From positions 1-46,180 of the forward strand of contig NZ_BOPB01000039.1 of NCBI RefSeq assembly GCF_016863535.1: 46,180 nt of DNA, given 5' to 3'. Of the stretch, positions 40,634-46,180 are shown in pieces. A program made the position numbers and the translations under genes. The notes under the pieces are model-generated. The model worked only from the letters and a program-made list of their open reading frames with translations. It searched no databases and had not been told where the DNA came from. The DNA comes from Micromonospora lutea (GTDB lineage Bacteria > Actinomycetota > Actinomycetes > Mycobacteriales > Micromonosporaceae). How positions within the stretch are numbered: the first letter of the stretch is position 1; each line of letters begins with the position of its first letter.

Positions 40634-40965
40634 TGCTCGAAGTCGGCGAACGGGCGAAGCTCGATCCGCCCGGCCCAGGCCATCGGATGCGCTCGGGCGA
40701 CCTCGATAGCCTCGTCCAGATCGGTGCACTCCAACAGGTCGAAGCCGACGATCATCTCCTTGACCTCGGCAAACGGCCCGTCGGAGACCAGCAGTTGGCC
40801 GTTGCGGACCCGTACCGTGGTGGCGGCCGACGCCGGTGCCAGTTGGGCGCCCTGGAGACGCCGCCCGGCTGCGTCGTTCTCCGCCACCCACACCTCGACA
40901 TCGGGGTGGTTGCTCGGCTCCGGGTCCGGCTCCGGATCGGTGCAGACCAGCATCATGTACTTCAC
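40630..40965 (-). CDS. DGPF (YCII-related) protein, ECF42 partner
   Basis: The 111-residue protein begins VKYMMLVCTDPEPDPEP and carries LLVSDGPFAEVKEMIVGFDL, the D-G-P-F motif that names the family, and ends ELRPFADFEQ. DGPF proteins are small YCII-like proteins co-encoded with ECF42 sigma factors; their biochemical function is not settled. GTG 40965 has GGAAGGA 9 nt upstream. It is co-translated with the sigma gene by a 4-base overlap. Confidence 0.88.
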   Translation of the reverse strand: MKYMMLVCTDPEPDPEPSNHPDVEVWVAENDAAGRRLQGAQLAPASAATTVRVRNGQLLVSDGPFAEVKEMIVGFDLLECTDLDEAIEVARAHPMAWAGRIELRPFADFEQ

Positions 40966-40984
40966 GTCAGTGTCCTTCCGTTGA

Positions 40985-41010
40985 TCGTGGAACCGGCGGT
41001 TCCACCGACA
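40985..41010 (-). promoter_or_regulatory. Candidate ECF42 promoter enclosing a palindrome
   Basis: On the minus strand TGTCGG is followed after exactly 17 bases by CGAT, 20 nt before the GTG of the DGPF gene. The published ECF42 pattern is TGTCGA at -35 and CGA(C/T) at -10. The spacer (40988-41004) is itself a perfect inverted repeat, TGGAACC GGC GGTTCCA on the plus strand, which could be a repressor site or a terminator for the L36 gene. Confidence 0.5.
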
Positions 41011-41141
41011 TGACGAATGGCGAACCGGGCGTCCGGACGACCGAAGGGTTTCATCTTTCGCACCGGTCTGCGGTGGGGCGACCCCGTGCGCGCCGGACGG
41101 CACCGGGGCGGGAGTGCAGCGTCCGTCGTTCGTCGACCAGG

Positions 41142-41264
41142 TCAGCCCTGACGACTCTTCCACTGCGGGTTGACCCGGTTCAGCACGACCACTCGGCCCC
41201 GTCGGCGCACCACCGTCGAACCCGGCTTCCGCTTCAGCGACCGGAGAGAACTGCGTACCTTCAT
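41142..41264 (-). CDS. rpmJ: Ribosomal protein L36, zinc-free (C-) paralogue
   Basis: The 40-codon gene reads MKVRSSLRSLKRKPGS, then VVRRRGRVVVLNRVNPQWKS, ending RQG. This is the B-type bL36 that lacks the CxxC-type zinc ligands and replaces the zinc form when zinc is scarce. GAGGAGAAAC precedes ATG 41264. It lies upstream of the DGPF-sigma operon on the same strand. I see no convincing Zur box in the 75 bases before it, although such paralogues are usually Zur-regulated. Confidence 0.85.
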   Translation of the reverse strand: MKVRSSLRSLKRKPGSTVVRRRGRVVVLNRVNPQWKSRQG

Positions 41265-41560
41265 GTCCGTTTCTCCTCGGCTCGGGTCTCACGTCGTACG
41301 CAGGAGAGAACACCAATCCACGAAGTGGGATTCCCGTGACCAGGGGTTACGGCGGCCGGGAGGGGGCGAAGCGCGCACCCCTTCCACAAAAATTGACATC
41401 AGTGGATATCATGCAGTCGCGGTTGGGAGCCGCCGAGCCGTCGCCGGCAGCGCAGTCACCTGCCTGCCACCTTGGGATCGCCATATCGATCGACGCATTC
41501 CTCCTGGGACTGGGCATCCCGGGGAGGGACACCGGCGTCGGCGGATCAACTGGAGCATCA
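41265..41560. other. Intergenic region between the L36 and LPMO genes
   Basis: This stretch of about 300 bases separates divergent genes. It has a plus-strand TTGACA at 41393-41398 inside an AT-rich patch, but no TANNNT at 16-18 bases beyond it. I see no CebR-type palindrome that would signal cellulose control. It must contain promoters for both neighbours; none can be assigned. Confidence 0.4.
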
Positions 41561-42628
41561 ATGAAACTCGCACGAACGGCACGTCGCCTGGGACTCGGCG
41601 CAGCCGCCGTCCTCGCCGCGGCCTTCACCATGGTCGTGGTCAACCAGCCTGGCTCAGCCTCGGCGCACGGGTCGGTGACGAACCCACCGTCCCGCAACTA
41701 CGGCTGCTGGGAGCGCTGGGGCGGTGATCACCTCAACCCCGCCATGGCCCAGAGCGACCCGATGTGCTGGCAGGCATTCCAGGCCAACCCGAACACCATG
41801 TGGAACTGGAACGGCCTGTTCCGCGAGAACGTCGGCGGCAACCACCAGGCCGTCATCCCGGACGGGCAGCTGTGCAGCGGCGGCCGTACCCAGGGCGGGC
41901 TGTACGCCTCGCTCGACACAGTCGGCGCCTGGACCGCCAAGCCGATGCCCAACAACTTCACCCTGACGCTGACCGACGGTGCCCGCCACGGTGCCGACTA
42001 CATGCTCATCTACATCACCAAGCAGGGCTTCGACCCGACCACGCAGCCCCTCACCTGGAACAGCCTGGACCTGGTGCTCCGCACCGGCAGCTACCCCACC
42101 ACCGGAATCTACGAGGCTCAGGTCAATGCGGGCAACCGCACCGGGCGGCACGTCGTCTACACGATCTGGCAGGCGTCGCACCTCGACCAGCCGTACTACA
42201 TCTGCAGTGACGTGACCTTCGGTGGGGGCAGCAACCCGCCGCCCACCACCCCGCCGCCCACGAACCCGCCGCCCACCACGCCCCCGCCCAGCACGCCCCC
42301 GCCCAGCACGCCGCCGCCGGCTGGTAACGGTGCCTGCACCGCCACCTACCGCAAGACCAACGAGTGGCCCGGTGGCTTCGGTGGCGAGGTCACCGTCCGC
42401 GCCGGCAACACCGCCATCTCCGGTTGGACGGTGAGCTGGACCTGGCCCAACGGTCAGACCATCACCAACTCCTGGAACGCGTCGATCACCTCGAACGGGT
42501 CCTCGGTCACCGCTTCGAACGTCGGCCACAACGGTTCCCTGAGCGCCAACGGCAGCGCCACCTTCGGCTTCAACGGTTCCTGGAACGGAACCAACGGCGC
42601 ACCGACCCTTTCCTGTACCTCCCGGTAA
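41561..42628 (+). CDS. Secreted lytic polysaccharide monooxygenase (AA10) with CBM2
   Basis: The 355-residue protein has a signal peptide ending SASA, so the mature chain starts HGSVTNPPSRNYGCWERWGG; this His is the first copper-brace ligand. The second brace His lies in DGARHGADYMLIYITKQGFD and the axial Phe in CSDVTFGGG. A Pro/Thr/Ser linker of about 35 residues leads to a CBM2 domain (CTATYRKTNEWPGGFGGEVT, GWTVSWTWPNGQTITNSWNA, SATFGFNGSWNGTNGAP). AA10 enzymes cleave cellulose or chitin oxidatively outside the cell; CBM2 favours crystalline cellulose. It is a single-gene unit with a strong terminator. Confidence 0.92.
   Translation: MKLARTARRLGLGAAAVLAAAFTMVVVNQPGSASAHGSVTNPPSRNYGCWERWGGDHLNPAMAQSDPMCWQAFQANPNTMWNWNGLFRENVGGNHQAVIPDGQLCSGGRTQGGLYASLDTVGAWTAKPMPNNFTLTLTDGARHGADYMLIYITKQGFDPTTQPLTWNSLDLVLRTGSYPTTGIYEAQVNAGNRTGRHVVYTIWQASHLDQPYYICSDVTFGGGSNPPPTTPPPTNPPPTTPPPSTPPPSTPPPAGNGACTATYRKTNEWPGGFGGEVTVRAGNTAISGWTVSWTWPNGQTITNSWNASITSNGSSVTASNVGHNGSLSANGSATFGFNGSWNGTNGAPTLSCTSR
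42230..42325 (+). repeat. Proline-threonine linker repeats in the LPMO gene
   Basis: Short imperfect repeats of CCGCCGCCCACCACC-type units encode PPPTTPPPTNPPPTT and PPPSTPPPSTPPP. This is the interdomain linker, with copy number likely to vary. Confidence 0.8.
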
Positions 42629-42638
42629 GAGTCTTCTC

Positions 42639-42673
42639 GCAGGGGGTGGCGCCGCACCGGCGTCACCCCCTGC
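42639..42673 (+). terminator. Stem-loop terminator after the LPMO gene
   Basis: GCAGGGGGTG pairs with CACCCCCTGC (10 bp), with a further CGCC/GGCG inside, beginning 11 bases after the stop codon. No T-run follows. Confidence 0.75.
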
Positions 42674-43000
42674 ACCCTGTCCGCCGGAGCGGATCCGTCG
42701 GACGAGGGACCTGTCGCATTCCCTTCCGCAATCCGCCCTCACCGGGAACATCAGCCACGTACCGTCGAGGCAGGTCGGAAGTCCCGCAACGTCCCCTCGC
42801 CGCACCGCCCTGGCTGCAACTCCTTGAGAACACGCTGATCGAGGCGGTCCGGGCCACGGCGCCGCAGCTGCTCACTCGACGACGATCTGGTCGGCAACCA
42901 CGCCACATTTTGGAGTGGCAACGATGGCCACCAGTCGTAGGAGCAGCCGGTCGAACACCACGGCGACAGACATGGGGATGAGGCATGACATCGGAACGTG
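42674..43000. other. Gene-free region before the amidotransferase gene
   Basis: About 330 bases between the LPMO terminator and ATG 43001 show no protein-like frame. They contain a modestly AT-rich patch (ACATTTTGGAGTGG near 42902-42915) that may belong to the promoter. No tRNA, riboswitch or strong repeat is seen. Confidence 0.4.
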
Positions 43001-44785
43001 ATGTGCGGCATCAGCGGTGAGGCGAGGTTCGACGGCACCCGGCCCGACGCCGACGCGGTGACCCGGATGACCGAAGCGATGCGATCCCGGGGCCCGGACG
43101 GCGAGGGCATGTTCAGCGATCGCTGGGTGACCCTCGGGCACCGTCGGTTGACCGTGATCGACCTGTCCGACGCGGGCGGCCAGCCCATGGTGCGTGAGGA
43201 TCTCGGGCTCGCTCTGGTCTTCAACGGTTGCGTGTACAACTACCCGGAACTGCGCGAAGAACTACGCGACGCGGGCCACACCTTCCACTCGACCAGTGAC
43301 ACCGAGGTGATCCTGGTGGCGTACGCGGAGTGGGGTGAGGACTTCGTCGACCATCTGGTCGGCATGTTCGCCGTGGGCCTGGTCGACCGCGCCCGTCGTC
43401 GGCTCGTACTGGCCCGGGACCGACTCGGCATCAAGCCCTTGTACCTCGCCGAGACGCCGGGCCGGCTACGGTTCGCCTCGACGCTTCCGGCGCTGCTCAA
43501 GGCGGGCGACGTGGACACCAGCGTCGACCCGGTGGCGCTGCATCACTACCTGTCATGGCACTCGATCGTGCCCGCGCCCCGCACCATCCTGCGGGGTGTC
43601 CAGAAGCTGCCGCCAGCGACCGTGCGGGTCATCGAGGCTGACGGGCACAGCCGCGAGCGCGTGTACTGGCGACCCGGCTACGTCCGGGATCCCGCCCACG
43701 CCGGGTGGGACGACCGGGACTGGCGAGCCGCGATCGGCGACGCCCTGCGCACCGCCGTACGACGACGGCTCGTCGCCGACGTACCGGTCGGTGTGCTGCT
43801 CTCCGGCGGCCTCGACTCCAGTCTCATCGTGGCACTGCTCGCCGAGGCCGGGCAGCAGCACCTCCGCACCTTCAGCATCGGCTTCGACAGTCGGCACGGC
43901 GAGGCCGGCGACGAGTTCCACTACTCGGATCTGGTCGCCCGTACGTACGACACCGACCACGTTCGTATCCAACTCGCCAACGACGACCTGGTACCAGCCG
44001 TAAGCCGGACGATCGAGGCCATGACCGAGCCGATGGGCAGCCACGATGTGGTCGCCTTTCATCTGCTCTCCGAGCAGGTGGCGGCGCATGTCAAGGTGGC
44101 GCAGTCCGGGCAGGGCGCCGACGAGGTGTTCGCCGGATACGGCTACCACCAGCCCCTGACCCAGGTGCCCCGAGCCGACGCGGCGCAGACCTTCGCCGCC
44201 GCCTTCTTCGACCGGGACCACGCCGAGTTGCCCCGGGTGATCGATCCGGCGTACCTCGTCGATGTCGACGCCAGCCGGGATCTCATCGTCGCGGAGTTGA
44301 ACGCCCCGGGAGCCGACACCGCTCTCGACGCGGTGCTACGCCTGGACACCCACCTGATGCTGCCCGACGACCCGGTCAAGAGGGTGGACAGCATGAGCAT
44401 GGCGTGGGGGCTGGAGGTCCGTACTCCGTTCCTCGACCAGGATCTGGTCGCCCTCGCCGCGGCCTGCCCGCCGCAGCACAAGGTCGCCCAGGGTGGCAAG
44501 GGCGTGCTGAAGGAGGTCGGCCGCGAGGTGCTGCCCGCCGAGGTGATCGACCGGCCGAAGGGCTACTTTCCGGTTCCCGCGCTGCGCAACGTCGACGGCC
44601 CGGTCCGTGACCTCGTCGTGGCGGCGCTGCGCGCGCCGGCCGCGCGGAAGCGGGGACTGTTCCAGCAGGCGTACGTCGACACGCTGCTCGCCGACCCCGA
44701 ACAGGCGCAGGCCGCCGCGGGCAGCAACAAGTTGTGGCAGCTCGGCCTGCTCGAACTCTGGCTGCAGACCCACGACATCCGCTGA
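43001..44785 (+). CDS. N-acetylglutaminylglutamine-type amidotransferase (AsnB family)
   Basis: The 594-residue class II glutamine amidotransferase begins MCGISGEARFDGTRPDADAV, with Cys2 as the nucleophile after Met removal, so ATG 43001 is the start rather than the GTG just before. The glutaminase domain has RSRGPDGEG, FNGCVYNYPELREEL and RDRLGIKPLY. The synthetase domain has LLSGGLDSSLIVALL (PP-loop SGGLDS), VAQSGQGADEVFAGY and MAWGLEVRTPFLDQD. These details resemble the TIGR03104 enzyme that makes the osmolyte N-acetylglutaminylglutamine amide. Its usual partner, an ATP-grasp/GNAT synthetase, is not in the window, so a general asparagine synthetase-like role cannot be ruled out. Confidence 0.82.
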   Translation: MCGISGEARFDGTRPDADAVTRMTEAMRSRGPDGEGMFSDRWVTLGHRRLTVIDLSDAGGQPMVREDLGLALVFNGCVYNYPELREELRDAGHTFHSTSDTEVILVAYAEWGEDFVDHLVGMFAVGLVDRARRRLVLARDRLGIKPLYLAETPGRLRFASTLPALLKAGDVDTSVDPVALHHYLSWHSIVPAPRTILRGVQKLPPATVRVIEADGHSRERVYWRPGYVRDPAHAGWDDRDWRAAIGDALRTAVRRRLVADVPVGVLLSGGLDSSLIVALLAEAGQQHLRTFSIGFDSRHGEAGDEFHYSDLVARTYDTDHVRIQLANDDLVPAVSRTIEAMTEPMGSHDVVAFHLLSEQVAAHVKVAQSGQGADEVFAGYGYHQPLTQVPRADAAQTFAAAFFDRDHAELPRVIDPAYLVDVDASRDLIVAELNAPGADTALDAVLRLDTHLMLPDDPVKRVDSMSMAWGLEVRTPFLDQDLVALAAACPPQHKVAQGGKGVLKEVGREVLPAEVIDRPKGYFPVPALRNVDGPVRDLVVAALRAPAARKRGLFQQAYVDTLLADPEQAQAAAGSNKLWQLGLLELWLQTHDIR

Positions 44786-44803
44786 GGGGTGCTCGAAGTC
44801 GGT

Positions 44804-45949
44804 TCAGCCGGCGGTGGTCTCGGCGGCGAGGTGGTCGAGAACCGCGCGTACGTCGCCATCGGTGCGGGCGATGACCCGCCGCTGCCGGGCCGCACCGGTG
44901 CCGTCCCGGCGCAGCCGGGCCAACTGCTTCAGCACGTACGACAGGTCCCCGTGTCGGACCAGCGCGGGCGCCACCGTGGTGAACAACTCCTCCACGAGGT
45001 CCCACGCCGGACGGGCACCGCCGCCGCGCAGGTCGATCAGCCGGCCGTCCAGCCCTTCGTGAGCGGCTCGCCAGTGTGCCGCCGCGAGCAGACAGTTACG
45101 CAGCCGGGGTGCCGGTACGCCGGCACGCACCTGGTCGACCATGGTGGCGACCAGGGCTCGTACCAGGGCCGCGACCAGCACCGTGTCGTCCACCCCGGGG
45201 CAGACGTCTCCCACTCTGATCTCCACGGTGGGATAGCTGGCCGACGGCCGGGCGTACCAGTAGACCATCGCCGCGTCGAGCATGATTCCCGCGTCGACCA
45301 GTTCCGCCACCGTCGCGTCGTACTCGGCGGCGGAGGCGAAGTACGGAGTGGGCCCGATGCTCGGCCAACGCTCCAGTTGCATGGAGCGCCAGCTGGCGTG
45401 GCCAGTGTCCGCGCCGTCGTGCAGCGGCGAGTTGACGGTGAGCGCCTGCACCACCGGCAGCCACGGTCGCAGCTGGTTGCAGACCTGCACCGCCAGCTCC
45501 CGATCCGGTAGACCGACGTGCACGTGGCAGCCGCACACGGCTGGGTCGTGTGCGACCGGGCCAAACCGACGGGACATGGCGTGGTAGCGAGGTCTGTCCG
45601 GAACTGTCCGGTGCGACTCGTGCACCGGTGTGGCGCCCACCGCGACAAGCTGTGCTCCCGCCGACCGCGCTGCCTCCGCAGCCGCACGCCGCAAAGTGAC
45701 CAGGTGTGACCGGAGATCGGCCAGGTCGGCACAGACGGGCGTGACCATCTCCACCATGCTGTGCCGAAACTCCTGTCTGCTCTGCTTTCGGGCCTTGCCG
45801 TGCAGGGCAGCCAGGACCCGGTCGGCGACCGGCAGGCTCTCTCCCGTTTCCGGGTCCAGCAGCAGGAACTCCTCCTCCACGCCGATTGTCAGGCGTGCCG
45901 ACGCATCCACGGCACTCACGGGCGGTGCGGTGGACGGATGGTTCGTCAT
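44804..45949 (-). CDS. YbdK-like carboxylate-amine ligase (GCS2 family)
   Basis: The 381-residue protein has the glutamate-cysteine ligase 2 signatures LTIGVEEEFLLLDPETGESL, QEFRHSMVEMVTPVCADLAD, VCGCHVHVGLPDRELAVQVC and ALTVNSPLHDGADTGHASWR. YbdK-type enzymes join an amine to a carboxylate using ATP; the physiological substrate in actinobacteria (which make mycothiol) is not established. ATG 45949 is chosen because AGGAGGG touches the earlier ATG 45958 but stands about 9 nt before this one. It converges on the amidotransferase gene with 18 nt between stops. Confidence 0.85.
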   Translation of the reverse strand: MTNHPSTAPPVSAVDASARLTIGVEEEFLLLDPETGESLPVADRVLAALHGKARKQSRQEFRHSMVEMVTPVCADLADLRSHLVTLRRAAAEAARSAGAQLVAVGATPVHESHRTVPDRPRYHAMSRRFGPVAHDPAVCGCHVHVGLPDRELAVQVCNQLRPWLPVVQALTVNSPLHDGADTGHASWRSMQLERWPSIGPTPYFASAAEYDATVAELVDAGIMLDAAMVYWYARPSASYPTVEIRVGDVCPGVDDTVLVAALVRALVATMVDQVRAGVPAPRLRNCLLAAAHWRAAHEGLDGRLIDLRGGGARPAWDLVEELFTTVAPALVRHGDLSYVLKQLARLRRDGTGAARQRRVIARTDGDVRAVLDHLAAETTAG

Positions 45950-46042
45950 CGTCGGCATCCCTCCTGCCGGCGACGGTCACCGCCGCCACTCTGGGCGGGA
46001 CTTCCCCACGGTGGCCGCGGCAAACGGCACCCACCGACTGAT

Positions 46043-46074
46043 CGGGCGGGCTCGGTGTGTACCGAGCCCGCCCG
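46043..46074. terminator. Strong stem-loop at the right end
   Basis: CGGGCGGGCTCGG and its exact complement form a 13-bp stem with loop TGTGTA. It lies 94 bases upstream of the YbdK-like gene, so it probably ends a gene beyond the right edge on the minus strand. The remaining bases to 46180 show no recognisable gene. Confidence 0.7.
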
Positions 46075-46180
46075 TTCCGACTCCATCCGATCGATCGCGG
46101 GGCGTGCCAGCGCTCACCTGTCGGCGAGCGTCCTCATCCGCGAACGTCGGGCGTTTCCGAGCCGGATCTGTGTGATGTCG

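Noticed and set aside
41393..41421. TTGACA as a sigma-A promoter for the LPMO gene
   Set aside because: No TANNNT at a 16-18 base distance; the nearest TATCAT is only 8 bases away.
1..46180. Insertion sequences, integrases, tRNA genes or attachment sites
   Set aside because: None was recognised on either strand; cassette movement here is inferred from gene order and duplication, not from mobile-element remnants.

Overview
The window is high-GC actinobacterial DNA, and gene content (YbaB/WXG100/EccBCDE/MycP layout, YwqJ-type deaminases, SUKH and Imm35 immunity proteins, AA10 LPMO with CBM2) suggests Micromonosporaceae (Micromonospora, Salinispora or a relative). That placement is an inference from style and composition; no rRNA or phylogenetic marker gives a species. 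Calls rest on reading the sequence by eye, without database searches.

Layout. (1) 1-11.5 kb: a polymorphic-toxin locus, mostly on the minus strand. Transcription runs leftward from a YbaB-like gene and a WXG100-like gene into one reading frame that starts at GTG 10694 and meets no stop codon before the window edge (at least 3,564 codons). In order it carries an N-terminal T7SS-type helical domain, a Gly/Thr/Pro-rich stalk, a YwqJ-type deaminase, two papain-like (Tox-PL glutamine deamidase) domains, a RelA/SpoT-like domain, a third papain-like domain and a two-Rossmann flavoprotein module. Three small immunity-type genes lie between the modules in another frame of the same strand. A leucine-rich-repeat gene enters from the left on the opposite strand. 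(2) 11.6-33.2 kb: a complete type VII (ESX-like) secretion system on both strands: mycP1, a WXG100 pair, eccB, eccD, eccC, two secreted-substrate-like genes, mycP2, a small membrane protein, a beta-helix/EccA fusion, eccE and a further T7SS-associated gene. Set into it are two tandem copies of an Imm35-SUKH-3 fusion gene and an orphan cassette of deaminase, SUKH-3 and SseB. (3) 33.3-46.2 kb: chromosomal genes: a secreted nuclease/5'-nucleotidase, a metallo-beta-lactamase-rhodanese protein, an ECF42 sigma factor with its DGPF partner, a small zinc-free ribosomal protein L36 gene, a secreted LPMO, an N-acetylglutaminylglutamine-type amidotransferase and a YbdK-like carboxylate-amine ligase.

How it may work together. 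EccC, EccB, EccD and EccE form the membrane channel, EccA and the mycosins assist, and the WXG100 pairs and the giant toxin are probable substrates. Immunity genes that look matched to toxin types (Imm35 with papain-like toxins, SUKH with deaminases) are scattered through the secretion operon, which suggests an interbacterial competition island built by repeated cassette capture. The most unusual point is that the toxin modules are not separated by stop codons, while immunity genes are written over the same DNA in another frame.
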